Source: Callipepla californica brunnescens
Lineage: Eukaryota > Chordata > Aves > Galliformes > Odontophoridae
Assembly: GCA_023055505.1 (NCBI GenBank)
Contig: JALIRH010000049.1
Span: 3,286,001 to 3,350,000 of the forward strand
Direction: 5' to 3'
DNA length: 64,000 nt
A program made the translations under genes and the position numbers. Each line of letters begins with the position of its first letter. The stretch's first letter is position 1. A model generated the notes under the pieces. The model was given only the letters and a program-made list of their open reading frames with translations. It was not told the origin of the DNA and ran no database searches. This document shows positions 21,596-33,342 of this stretch, piece by piece.

Positions 21596-22743
21596 GGGCC
21601 ACTGTCTGCCAATTGTCTCTCTGTTATGCCATCCCTTTGCGCTGGAAACAGGATGCTCATCCTGTTTGGGTGGATCAGTGGCCCCTTCCTAGTGTGAAAC
21701 TTTCAGCGCTTACCTCTCTTGTTGCTAAAGAATTGGAGTTAGGGCACATCGAACCATCTCTTAGTCAGTGGAACACCCCTGTATTTGTTATTAAGAAAAG
21801 GTCGGGGGCATTTCGTTTATTGCATGACTTACGTGCTGTTAATACACAGCTTCTTCCTTTTGGCCCAGTTCAGCAGGGCGGTCCTGTCCTATCAGCCATA
21901 CCAAAGCAATGGCCAATGGTGGTGATTGATCTCAAGGATTGCTTCTTTTCCATTCCATTGGCTGAGCAGGACAGAGAGGCATTTGCATTTACTGTGCCTT
22001 GTGTTAATAACAAAAGGCCCGCGGCACGATATCAGTGGCGTGTCCTTCTGCAGGGTATGGTATGTTCTCCAACTATATGCCAGTTGGTAGTAGGAAGGGT
22101 CTTAGAAGACGTTCGCTGTGAATTTCCTCATTGTACCATAGTGCACTATATGGACGACCTCCTACTTGCCGCTCCAAGATATTTAGATTTGCATGCGCTT
22201 GAGCACAAAGTAATCAGGGCTTTGACCACAGTAGGCTTTACTGTGTCAGAACAAAAAATACAGAGAGGTCCTGGAGTAGAATACCTAGGCTACAAATTTA
22301 TTCTTGAAACAGTACGCCCAAGTGGTTTGAATATTCAGCCTAGAATTACAAACCTCTGGGATGTGCAGCGTTTTGTTGGGGCCTTGCAGTGGATCAGGAG
22401 TGCTCTTGGTATTGCACCCCGTCTAATGAAGCCCCTTTATGATCAGTTAAAAGGGACTGATCCAAGAGAGCACCGCGAAATGAATGCTGAGATGACTGCT
22501 GCTTGGCAGGAGATTCTTCAGTGTTGCATGTACAACTCTCTTGCACGATGGAAACCTGAAAAGTCACTCGAGCTGGCGATTTCAAGGTGTCAGGTTGGGG
22601 CCTCAGCAATAATAGGCCACACTCTGAACGCAACGCCTAAGCCACTTTGGTGGTTGTTCTCAGTTCAACCTGTACGGGCTTTTACCCCCTGGCTTGAGGT
22701 TCTAGCCGTTTTTCCCGTCTATTTTCAGTACGGACATTTTTGA
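21589..22743 (+). pseudogene. pol: pol part 1: reverse transcriptase, unit 3
   Basis: 384 codons with intact catalytic motifs including YMDD, broken at the RT/RNase H connection as in the other units. Confidence 0.92.
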
Positions 22744-24149
22744 GAGAACCTGATACAATCTATTTGCAGGGAGTTTTTCGTAATGTTCAACCCCTTCCAG
22801 AGCCCCTCCTTCTAGCGCTTCAGGCTTATGGGGGGGAAATTGTTTATTCTGATTCATTGACAGTCTTTGATGTAGCACAGCCTCTCAGTATTTCGTTGCG
22901 GCACCGTGTTTCTCTTGCACCGGTGAAAGGTCCGACCTTGTTTACAGATGCCTCTTCCACAACTAAGCAAGGAGCTGTTGTGTGGCAAAATTCCAGCAAT
23001 AAGTGGGAGACCATTGTGTTTACCAATCCTTCTGTCAGCGTTCAATTACTTGAAGTACAAGCTGTAGCTATGGCTATTGGGTTATGGCACAATATTCCTT
23101 GTAATATCGTTACTGACTCAGCATTTGTAGCAAGACTAGTTGCCAGGATGGGCTATGAAGGTCTTCCAAGTTCTGAAGCGGCCACTCTCTTAGAAGAGGC
23201 CTTAGCCAGACGTTCAGCACCAATTGCAATTTTGCATGTGCGCAGCCATTCTGAGGTACCAGGCTTTTTCACCACAGGTAATGCGGCTGCAGATAAGGCG
23301 GCAGGCCTGGCAGTTTTCTCCCTTAGAGCTGCTTACGATCTCCATGCATCACTGCACATTGGGGCGAACGCATTGGCTCGCACATGTTCGATTCCATTAG
23401 CAAAAGCGCGAAGCGTGATACAAGCTTGCCCACATTGTAATTCAGCGCCAGTGATCGGAGCAGGAGTTAACCCATGAGGTCTTAAGCCATTACAGATCTG
23501 GCAAACTGATTTTACAATTGAACATAGAATGGCACCGTGATCGTGGCTTGCAGTAACAGTTGACACGGCTTCATCCATGGTTTCAGTCTCTCAGCATGCA
23601 AGATCAAATTCTGCTGCTGCCCAGCATCATTGGGCCACAACGATCGCAGTCCTGGGTCTGCCAGATCAAATTAAGACAGACAATGGTTCCTGCTTTGTTT
23701 CAAAGTCTACCAAAGCATGGTTGGAGGCCTGGGGAATATCTCATAGTACGGGTATTCCCTACAATTCCCAGGGACAGGCAATTGTTGAGCGTGCGAATCG
23801 TCTCATTAAAGACAAAATCCGTACTTTGGGGGAAGGAGAAGGTTATAGAGATGGTATTCCGGTGAAGAGACAGGCAGAGATCTTGGCAAAAGCCATATAT
23901 TCGCTTAATCACTTTGAGAGAGGGGACAATAACCGTAGCCCAGTTCATAAGCACTGGCAGCCGAAAATGATATCAGAAGGACCTCCAGTGATGGTAAAAA
24001 CAGAATCAGGGATGTGGGATAAAGGCTGGAATGTATTGGTCTGGGGAAGAGGATTCGCAGTGGTTAAACACCAAGAGACAGAGGAAGTGACATGGATACC
24101 CTCAAGGAAAATTAAACCTGACATTGCAAATAAAACTAAGAGCAGATAG
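22740..24149 (+). pseudogene. pol: pol part 2: RNase H and integrase with two stops, unit 3
   Basis: Same domain order and residues as 2634-4043. In-frame TGA codons lie at 23475-23477 and 23538-23540. Confidence 0.91.
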
Positions 24150-24198
24150 ACAAATGAAATGATAGATACCTTCAGTTTCCTTCCTCTAGGTTCTTCTA

Positions 24199-25236
24199 GT
24201 GGGCCGGAAGCGACGGAAGAAAGATCAACAGCCGATATTGGAGGAACCTGCCACTTCGGATGTAGATGACCCACTGACCAAAAGTGAATGTGACAATCAA
24301 GTGCAAACGTCCCGGAAACACTCAATGTTCGGCCTAATTGTTGCACTGGGTCTAATTATTACAATTCCATCTGGATTGGGGGTAGTAATGGGACCGCAGC
24401 CAGGTAATGTTTGGATAACTTGGGCAAACCAAACAGGTCGCCAGGACTTTTGTTTAGCCTTACAGTCTGCTACCTCTCCCTTTAGAACTTGTTTAATTGG
24501 CATCCCTTTAAGTTACTCTCGGGACCTTCAATTGTTTGAAAAGTATGTTTCTAATCTTACAAGATGTAAGGACCTTTTTCATGACACCCCAGCTAATACA
24601 TCACGTTGCCTCATACAGCTGTTAAATATGACTAACCCTTGGGCCCCAGATGAGTTGCAGTTACTTGGTTCGGAAGGGGTACCTAACTCACAAGAAACTT
24701 GTATTGGATTTGCGGGATGGGGGGTAGAAGGACAGTTAGGGGATCCGGTGTTATGGTGGTATTTAAACTCTGCTAACAATCCGTATTGGGATGGCAAAAA
24801 TAAGCGTCCAACTGTTTATACACTTGTCAACCCCACAGATACAAAGACGTTTTCTTGGACAGGCCCCTATTGTGGTTATACGGATAATAGAACCCTATAT
24901 AACCGCCCTAACCCCTTTAATTGGACCTCGCGTTCTACCCTGCCTACGGGAGAAACGATGAGCTGGAGTTCAGCTTCCTCCTGCAGTGGTAGTGTTAGTA
25001 TGGGGCCAGATGGGCTGCCAATATGTTGGGGGGTAACAGTACAACACAAATCAGCTCAAATTTGGGTGGCCCCTAATCACACTGTATATAGTTGCTTCCC
25101 ATGTAAAAAGGGGGAACGCTCGTGCTCAAAAGATTCCAAGTCATGTTGTTGCAACATTACTCAGCCATGGCCTCAGTTTGGCTGGGGATACCCAATTCGA
25201 GTGGACGGTGAGGAAGCAGGGAAGTTTTATGGATGA
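24199..25236 (+). pseudogene. env: env surface subunit (SU), unit 3
   Basis: Same 345-codon SU frame as the other units, ending at the shared frameshift near 25210-25236. Confidence 0.87.
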
Positions 25237-25829
25237 ATGTTTCTAGAGTTTTGCCACCAGGCGTATTCCTGATATGTGGGGACCGTGCATGGCAAGGTAT
25301 TCCGGAAAAAGCGGTGGGGGGACCATGTTATTTGGAGAAACTCACTATCTTGTCACCACAGATGAGAGATTGGGTCCGTATTACAAAGGCTACCCTGCGA
25401 CATAGAAGAAGATCAATTCACACTTTAACAGAAGACTGCGGGGATGAGGTCCGGTTGTGGGGTCCAACCGCTCGGATATTTGCCTCCATAATATTTCCAA
25501 TTGGAACGGCTCACGCATTGAAAGAAATCGAGAGACTAGCCTGCTGGTCAGCTAAACAGGCAAATGTAACCTCTCAACTGTTATCAGACCTTTTAACTGA
25601 TGTCGGAAGTATTCGCCACGCAGTACTCCAAAATAGGGCGGCGATTGACTTCTTGCTGTTAGCTCAGGGTCATGGATGTCAGGATTTAGATGGAATGTGT
25701 TGTTTCAACCTTAGCGATCATTCAGAGTCAATGCATAAGAAATTGGAGTGGCTACAACGTCACACAGAAAAGATTACCGTTCAGAGTGATCCCTTGGGAG
25801 AATGGTTGAGAAACGTCTTTGGGAATTAA
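25233..25829 (+). pseudogene. env: env SU end and TM ectodomain, unit 3
   Basis: Furin-type site, fusion-peptide-like segment and CX6CC, ending at TAA 25827-25829. Same as the other units. Confidence 0.9.
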
Positions 25830-26003
25830 GCCAGCTGACTGGCACCAATACTCAAATGGCTAGGAGGATCTTTGTTCACAATTTTGGTAATAATCATGGT
25901 TGTACCGTGTGTATTTAGATGCTTACAAGACTGTTTACAGCGAACATTAGATCAAGCATTCGATCAGAGAATTAGGTATCATAAGGTTAAGGAGAATCTG
26001 TAG
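25830..26003 (+). pseudogene. env: env anchor remnant, unit 3
   Basis: Membrane span plus tail in the TM frame after two stops (25827-25829 and 25836-25838), ending at TAG 26001-26003. The polypurine tract is at 26181-26193. Confidence 0.82.
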
Positions 26004-26193
26004 AACTAACGCATGATAGTTTACTAACCGGTAGAAGAAAGATAGTTTGGGAAATTGTGGACGCGATGTAACGGGTAAAGGCTTGCACCGAGAGGACAAT
26101 GGCATGTTTAGGCGTAGACGGGGCTTTCGGGATGTCCGCGGTTAGGGTCCTCTCGGGTTGTAGTAGATTTGCTTAAGCATGGGGAGGGGGAAA

Positions 26194-26581
26194 TGTAGTT
26201 AAGTGAAAAACTTAGAAAGAAGCTGTGGCGGTTACCAGACAGAAATAGGACCCACAGGGGCCCCTTGACTCCTGGGAAACCATGGTAACACTATCTTGAA
26301 GATGAGAGAAGAAGAACAAGTAAGGCCAAATATGGAGAAGACAAGACATGCCACAGATCTATTGGGTAGAGATAACCATAGCATAGGTGATTGGTGGTAC
26401 TGTGATGAAGAAGGTTGTAAGAAGAGTGTGTTGCTAACAATAAACGCCATTTGCTGCTCACCGCATCGGTGTATGGATGCAGTCATTTGGCCCGGTCAGG
26501 CGGGTCTTGTGCACAGACACTAGAGGGACCGTAAATCGTAGGATACACGTTGGGAAAGACAACAAAAGGATAAAGGCAACA
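26194..26581 (+). repeat. 3' LTR, unit 3
   Basis: 388 bp, same as the other 3' LTRs, abutting S3 at 26582. Confidence 0.93.
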
Positions 26582-29033
26582 CGGCCCCATTGATTCCTAT
26601 GGCCCCAATGATTCCTATGGTCCCATTGATCCCTATGGCCCCGTTGAGTTCTATGGCCCCGTTGAGTTCTATGGCCCCATTGAGTTCTATGACTCCATTG
26701 ATTCCTATGGCCCCACTGATTCCTAAGGCCCCATTGATTCCTATGGTCCCATTGATCCCTAAGGCCTCATTGATCCCTATGGCCACATTGAGTTCTATGG
26801 CCCCACTGATCCCTATGGCCCCATTGATTCCTCTGGCCCCATTGATCCCTAAGGCCCCATTGATTCCTATGGCCTCATTGATTCCTGTGGCCCCACTGAT
26901 CCCTATGGCTCCATTGATCGCTGTGGCCCCATTGATCCCTATGGCCCCTGTCCCCATTGATTCCTATGGCCCCATTGATCCCTATGGCCCCATTGAGTTC
27001 TACAGCCCCATTGATCCCTATGGCCCCATTGATTCCTATGGCCCCATTGATTCCTGTGGCCCCATTGATCCCTGTGGCCCCATTGATTCCTATGTCCCCA
27101 TTGATCCCTGTGGCCCCATTGATCCCTATGGCTCCATTGATCCCTATGGCTACATTGATCCCTATGGCCCCATTGAGATCTATAGCCCCATTGATTCCTA
27201 TTGCCCCATTGATTCCTATGGTTCCATTGATTCCTGTGGTCCCATTGATCCCTATGGCCACATTGATCCCTATGGCTCATTGATTCCTATGGCCCCATTG
27301 ATCCCTATGGCCCCACTGAATTCTATGGTCCCACTGATTCCTATGGCCCCATTGATTCCTATGGTCCCATTGATTCCTATGGTCCCATAGATCCCTATGG
27401 CCCCATTGAGTTCGATGGCCCCATTGATTCCTATGGTCCCATTGATCCCTAAGGCCCCATTGAGTTCTATGGCCCCATTGATTCCTATGGTCCCATTGAT
27501 CCCTAAGGCCCCATTGATTCCTATGGCCCTATTGAGTTCTATGGCCACATTGATTCCTACGGCCCCATTGATTCCTGTGGCCCCATTGATCCCCATGGCC
27601 CCATTGATCCCTCTGGCTCCATTGATTCCTATGGCCCCATTGATTCCTATAGTCCCATTGATCGCTGTGGCCCCATTGATCCCTATGGTTTCATTGATTC
27701 CTATGGCCCCATTGATTCCTATGGCCCCATTGATCCCTATGGCCCCATTGATGACTATGGCCTCATTGATTCCTATGGCCCCATTGATCATTATGTTCTC
27801 ATTGATTCCTATGGCCCCATTGATTCCTGTGGCCCCATTGATCCCTATGGCTCCATTGATCCCTATGTCCCCATTGATTCCTATGGCCCCAATGATCCCT
27901 ATGGCACCATTGATCCCTATGGCCCCATTGATTCCTATGCCCCATTGATTCCTATGGCCCCATTGATTCCTATGGCCCCACTGATTCCTATGGTCCCATT
28001 GATCCTTGTGGCCACATCGATTCCTATGGCCCCATTGATTCCTATGGCCCCATTGATTCCTACGGCCCCATCGATCCCTATGGCCCCATTGATCCCTATT
28101 TCCCCATTGATTCCTATGGCCCCACTGATTCCTATAGTCCCATTGATCGCTGTGGCCCCATTGATCCCTATGGTTTCATTGATTCCTATGGCCCCATATA
28201 TTCCTATGGCCCCATTTATCCCTATGTCCCCATTGATGACTATGGCCTCATTGATACCTATGGCCCCATTGATCACTATGGTCTCATTGATTCCTATGGC
28301 CCCATTGATTCCTATGGTCCCACTGAGTTCTATGGCCCCATTGATCCCTATGGTCCCATCAATCCCTACGGCCCCATCGATCCCTATGGCCCAATTGATT
28401 TCTATGGCCCCATTGATTCCTATGGTCCCACTGATCCCTATGGCCCCATTGATTCCTGTGGCCCCATTGATTCCTGTGACCCCATTGATCCATATGGCCC
28501 CATTCATGCCTATGGCCCCATTGATTCCTGTGGACCCATTGATCCCTATGCCCCATCGATCCCTATGTCCCCATTGATCTCTATGACCCCATTGATTCCT
28601 ATGGCCCCATTGATTCCTATGGCCCCATTGATTCCTATGGCCCATTTGATTCCTGTGGCCCCATTGATCCCTATGGCCCCATCGATCCCTATGTCCCGAT
28701 TGATCCCCATTTCCCGATTGATTTCTATGGCCCCATTGATCCCTATGGCCCCATTGATTCCTATGGCCCCATTGATTCTTACGGCCCAATTGATTCCTAT
28801 GGCCCCATCGATTCCTATGGCCCCATTGATCCCTATGGCCCCGTTGATTCCTATGGCCCCATTGATCCCTATGGCCCCATTGATTCCTATGGCCCCGTTG
28901 ATCCCTATGGCCCCATTGATCCCTATGTTCCCATTGATTCCTATGGCCCCATTGATTCCTATGGCCCCATTGATTCCTATGGCCCCATTGATCCCTGTGG
29001 CCCCATTGATCCCTGTGGCGACATTGATCCATA
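26582..29033 (+). repeat. 18-bp minisatellite S3, right end of array A
   Basis: 2,452 bp (about 136 monomers). Up to 28359 it parallels S1 (6476-8254) with only two differences that I found: C at 27404 where S1 has T at 7298, and a four-C run near 28120 where S1 has five C at 8013-8017. From 28360 it is a different set of monomers, with more regular units near 28740-29010. It ends at GCGACATTGATCCATAG, directly followed by a CR1 tail. Confidence 0.96.
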
Positions 29034-30034
29034 GATTCATAGATTCATGAGGTTGGAAAGGACCTAGAAGATCATCTAGTCCAACCATCCTCACACCACT
29101 ATCCCTACCAACCAAGCTACTAAGTCAAATCCCTCAGCACCTCATCTAAACGCTTCTTGAACAGCGCTAGGGACGGTGCCTCAACCCCCTCCCTAGGCAG
29201 GCCATTCCAGTGCCGAACAACTCTCTCAGAGAAAAAATTTTTCCTCAAGTCTAATCTAAATCTTCCCCAACACAACTTGTGGCCATTCCCTCTCGTCCTG
29301 TCATTAGTTACCTGGGAGAAGAGGCCTACCCCCTCCTCACCACAGCCTCCCTTCAGGAAGTGGTAGAGTGCAGTGAGGTCTCCTCTAAGCCTCCTTTTCT
29401 CCAGGCTAAACAATCCCAGCTCCCTCAGCCGCTCCTCGTAAGACTTGTGCTCCAGACCCCTCGCAGCTTTGTCACCCTTCTCTGAACACGTTCCAGGGCC
29501 TCGATGTCTCTCTTGTAGTGAGGGTCCCAACACTGAACACAGTACTCGAGGTACAGGGGATGATCCCCTCCCTGCTCCTGCTGGCCACGCTGTTCCTAAT
29601 CCAGGCCAGGATGCCGTTGGCCTTCTTGGCCACCTGGGCACACTGCCGGCTCACGTTGGGCATCAACCAACACCCCCAGGTCCTTTTCCTCTGTACACTC
29701 CTCAAGCCGTTCTGCCCCAAGCCTATAGCATTGCATGGGGTTATTGTGGCCAAATACAGCACCCGGCACTTGGCCTTATTGAACCTCATCCCATTGAGCT
29801 CAGCCCAACTGTCCAGCCTATCCAGATCCCGCTGAATGGCCTCCCTGCCCTCAGGCACATCCACACATCCTCCCAACTCGGTGTCATCCGCAAACTTACT
29901 GAGGGTACACTCAATCCCCTCATCCAGGTCATCAATAAAGAGATTAAACAGTATGGGCCCCAATACCGACCCTTGGGGGACACCACTCGTGACAGGACGC
30001 CAGCTGGACTTAACACCGTTCGCCACCACGACAG
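29034..30034 (-). mobile_element. CR1 LINE, 5'-truncated, reverse orientation
   Basis: On the minus strand the sequence encodes the end of CR1 ORF2. Reverse transcriptase motifs include [20 protein letters not shown] and FADDTELGG (about 29880-30020), followed in a shifted frame by [20 protein letters not shown] and [19 protein letters not shown] (about 29170-29420), typical of the CR1 C-terminus. The element ends in a short ATTCATAG-type 8-bp repeat at 29034-29049, the usual CR1 3' end. It is truncated at its 5' end near 30034 and frameshifted, so inactive. CR1 is the dominant LINE of birds and other reptiles. Confidence 0.93.
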
Positions 30035-30157
30035 TATAAACATATATATCTTTACACAAATATACAAATTTAGATTTTTTTTATATAAATATATAAATTT
30101 ATCTTTTTATATAAATACATAAATTTATCTTTTGATGTAAATATATAAAAGTATACT
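30035..30157. repeat. AT-rich imperfect tandem repeat
   Basis: Over 120 bases consist almost only of A and T, with recurring TATAAATTTATCTTTT-like units about 31 bases apart. It sits at the 5' truncation point of the CR1. A matching tract is at 62825-62946. Confidence 0.85.
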
Positions 30158-30424
30158 TCTCAAAAGAGCTGTCAGGCTCCAGAACGTGCGGCCCGGGGAG
30201 GTGTTGCAGACACCAACCCCGGGGCTGTGAAGGAGCGTTTCGCCCTCGCTCTGAGGGCCACGGTTCAGTAGAACTGCTGGGGATGGCGTGACCTCGTAGG
30301 TTGGGTTCTCCGAACGCTGCTGCCAATTGCCCAGCCCTCCACTTTGGCGAGATCTCTCAGCAGGATGTCCTAAGGGAGTCAGGAGCTCACCCCAAATCCG
30401 TGCGATCCGCAAACCTGCTCAGTG
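30158..30424. other. Unassigned sequence between AT tract and LTR
   Basis: GC-richer sequence shared with 62947-63213. No coding or repeat assignment could be made. Confidence 0.5.
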
Positions 30425-30890
30425 TGTGCCACGGTTTTATGATTTTGGGGCATTGGTATTCCACATCGTAACATCATGGAGTGCATGAAGAGTCAAAGAG
30501 TCAGGGCTCCAGCTCCGCGGATCATCAGTAGTTATGGGTGTACCTGTCCCAGAAGAGAAGAACTCCATTCCCCAGAGCACTGTGCGATGCTTTGTATTTT
30601 TACGTATTTTCTGCTCAGAGGAAAAGATATCAACTGCTCGTGTGTCACGGGATGCTCTCTTTCCTTCGGGATCACTCGGCAGTGGGTGCTCGCTGCCGTT
30701 CGCCTTCCGCGTTAGCGTAAGGCCTTCGGTTTATCAGACACTCTCTTGCTCATTTTATTTGATTCATTAGCCTCAATTCCAATTAGAACGTATTAGATTG
30801 TGTCATTTTGCTGCCTGAGATCTTATTTAGTGAATTAGCTTTCCTCCTCAGATCGTTGCCGCTGCTTTGTTCCTAGGCCCATCTCCCTTC
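30425..30890 (+). repeat. Degenerate LTR related to the LTR at 41298
   Basis: It starts TGTGCCACGGTTTTATG and shares the TATTCCACATC(G)TAACATCATG block and CTCCGC with the LTR at 41298, and later CCTCCTCAGATCG...CCG with 41559 onward. The middle contains TTTCCTTCGGGATCACT and a T-rich part. The 3' end is uncertain. No internal retroviral region follows, so it is a solo or truncated LTR. The second copy at 63214 is a duplicate, not an independent insertion. Confidence 0.6.
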
Positions 30891-31214
30891 TCCCTTTCCC
30901 CTTTCCTGGGACGTGGGTCCCCCACACCAATGGTCGCGGAACCGTGCCGACTCAGCCCGGTAAACCGTTGACAGCGTGCCTTCAGGTCCCGCACCCAGGT
31001 CAATTATGAAAGCATTACGAACCACTGGCCGTGAGATTTCTGTTCTCCCACGGCTAGCTGCCGTCGCAAGGCCGGCCCAGCTCCGTGCTTCGTTAGCGCC
31101 AGGGACTTGCTGGAGCAGATCATTGGAAGCCACGGTTACAGGTTGACGAAGAACTGTAATGGTGGCTGTGATGCTGAGAAATCCCTTCTTTGTCTCACGA
31201 AGCAGAAAGGCCAT

Positions 31215-31488
31215 GCCCTGATCCCCCGAGCCATGGAGGGGAGATCCTGTCCCTCATGCTGGCACAGGGTCCTTCCTGGGGCATTGAGATCGAGGTTTGT
31301 GTGATGTCAAATGAGAGACAAGGGAAAAGCAGCACTCTGCGTGGGGTGCAAGATATTGCGAGGCCCAAGTCCCACGTGGGCAATGTGTCTCATCATAGGA
31401 TTTGGGTGTGAGAAGGGCCCAGTCTGAACAAGCACTCAATCACAATGGAACTTTGAACTTCAGATCTCTCAGGCCCAAGGTGGAGGGA
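31215..31488. other. Unassigned sequence
   Basis: No supported gene, RNA or repeat. Only short chance ORFs are present. Confidence 0.5.
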
Positions 31489-31817
31489 TGTATGGGAACT
31501 GCTGAATCACGGCCTGAACCACTGATGGATCACCTGAGGCACTGAGTCAGCTGCAGGGGCACAACTGAGTGTGATTGGAAGGGGTGCAGTTTGACTCCAC
31601 CTCTCCCAGACCCCATTGAAGGGCTGACCACCAGCAGGGAAGGATCTCTGGTTGGAGATCCCTCCCTGGTGGAGTTATCGGCAAGCCTCAACCATCACCA
31701 AGGTGAGCCAATCTCTTCTGCTATTTGTTTGTATACCATCTACTTAAAGCCTACCGAAAATATACCACCTTTCGCACCATTTCCTTGAGTGCTTTCCTCG
31801 GGGTTATTTGACCTACA
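31489..31817 (+). repeat. Solo LTR, family X, copy 1 (about 329 bp)
   Basis: Runs from TGTATGGGAACTGCTGAATC to GGGGTTATTTGACCTACA and has two relatives at 36101 and 37072. The TG...CA ends, the size and the clean borders of the third copy indicate a solo LTR. The flanks GAGGGA and GAGGTG could be a decayed 6-bp target duplication. I cannot name the family. Confidence 0.75.
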
Positions 31818-33202
31818 GAGGTGGTTTGTTTTCCTGCTCCAGCAATTAATCGGACAGGCCTCGGTGCCCCGATCCTTTAAAAAAAAAATCCCTCCAATCT
31901 TTCAAACTTTGCGTGGACCGCTCCTCATCTTTCTGCATCACTTAGAGAAAAAGAAGAAGTCATTCTCTTTACGGGATTACTGTCACCATATTAAGAATCC
32001 TTTCCATCTCAAACGTGCGGAAGAGCTCCTTCACCTCCTTGAATACTTTGAGCCCTCCTATTGATGCCTAATTAAGTTGTAATCAATCCTTTGCAGCATT
32101 GCATCTCCCACTTTGTCATCCTGTGATGCATGAGGGCAGCTGAGCCTTATGGTTTTAGGTAAGCGAGAAACAGTTCTTGTCGTTAAGGGCACGCTTTTCT
32201 TTCACACTTTGAAATGCCGTTTCTCAGTCCTTAAAAGCATTCCCTTCTTCACCGACCGTGGCTTGTGAAGAAGGAAAGTCAGCTTTAGGATGTTTGGGAT
32301 TTTGTTTTTAGGCCACACTGATCGACTCGGCGCTTCTTAGGAATTACCCATTTATTACTTAGGCAGAAATTGACGACAGGAAAATGCTCAGCGGGAATGC
32401 CAGGTTTGGCACACCCGGATCAGAAATCCCAAAACCTGCACGATTTCTGACTTCTTCGTGTTTGATGCACCGTTACCTCTGCCAAACGAAGGCAAGACGC
32501 TGAGTTATGAGACGACGGTAAATGTGACGTGCCAGGAACGCGTTACAAAGAGAACAGTTCCGTGGTAAAACAGTGAAGGAAGGATAACCACGCAATGGCC
32601 CCAACATCTTGTTTGTTGGAACTGCTGCTCCGTTGAGCTGCCATGCGCCTATTTTGAAGGCATGTGGTTTGGCTAATATTTCACAATTGCACATATTTTT
32701 TTTTCATGTTATCCTGTATAGGATGTATACGTTGTCTGCATGCATATGCAGGACATCCCAGAATACACAGCTGCTGTGTCGCAACAGCTCAGTGCTCTCT
32801 GCTGCTGACCAACAGTGCTTTATCACTGCGCTCTCCTACGTACACACAGTGATATAAAATACCTAACGCCACACAAAAAACACCAGCTTTTTCACAAGTG
32901 TTTATCGCACAGAAAAAAGAAAAAAACAAAAACAAATGCATGCCAGCAGTGAACGCTCACAATGGCAAGCTGAACTGTTCGTCATCCCTTGGTCTGCACC
33001 TCAGGCGGATTCTCCTGGAGTTGCGTCTGAGTGCTTTTGAAGACCGGCACGCCTTTGCAGACAAGCTGAGGTACGGCTGTAAGGCCTGTAGGAAGGGGAG
33101 CTGGGAGCAATAGGTGCTCTCTAGGGGACAAGGGGAGGGCCGGGGTCCATCACCCTAGCCAGCACCGGGGCAGCCAGGGGCACCGGAGCAGCCACAGGGG
33201 CC
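31818..33202. other. Unassigned intergenic sequence
   Basis: About 1.4 kb with no recognisable coding region. It contains A-rich and T-rich runs (31879-31889, 32698-32705, 32912-32935), and all ORFs are short and unlike known proteins. Confidence 0.5.
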
Positions 33203-33342
33203 CATCCCTAGCGCTGTTCAAGAAGCGTTTAGATGAGGTGCTAAGGGATTGGATTGAGTAGCTTGGTGGGTAGGGATGGTGGTGGGAGGATGGTTGGACT
33301 AGATGATCATGGAGGTCCTTTCCAACCTCATGTATCTATGAA
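33203..33342 (+). mobile_element. CR1 3' fragment, plus strand
   Basis: CCTAGCGCTGTTCAAGAAGC through GGTTGGACTAGATGATCATG to CTCATGTATCTATGAAA is the sense-strand equivalent of the 3' end of the CR1 at 29034. It is only about 140 bp, a strongly 5'-truncated insertion. Confidence 0.88.

Larger units (their letters stand above)
18790..26581 (+). mobile_element. Alpharetrovirus-like provirus, unit 3 (complete LTR to LTR)
   Basis: A third full-length 7,792-bp copy, offset by exactly 10,053 bases from unit 2, with LTRs 18790-19177 and 26194-26581 and the same lesions throughout. The right flank is the start of S3, which is not fully identical to S1 and S2. Confidence 0.94.
29034..31214. repeat. 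Segmental duplication block, copy 1 (CR1 + AT tract + LTR + flank)
   Basis: This whole block matches 61824-64000 at an offset of about 32,786-32,790 bases with scattered substitutions and small indels (for example GACTCAGCCCGG versus GACCCATTCCGG). In both places it begins exactly at the satellite end. The duplication may extend past 31214, but the second copy is cut by the window end. Confidence 0.93.

Noticed and set aside
1..26581. Three independent retroviral insertions
   Set aside because: Same lesions, same flanks, same LTR differences and exact spacing show duplication of one insertion.
1..29033. Assembly artefact as the sole explanation of the tandem units
   Set aside because: Not excluded, but S3 differs from S1 and S2 at specific sites and the S1 junction fits a biological crossover, so I kept the biological reading with long-read checks named.
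29445..30122. Plus-strand ORF of 225 codons across the CR1
   Set aside because: It is antisense to CR1 ORF2, whose reverse transcriptase motifs are clear on the minus strand.
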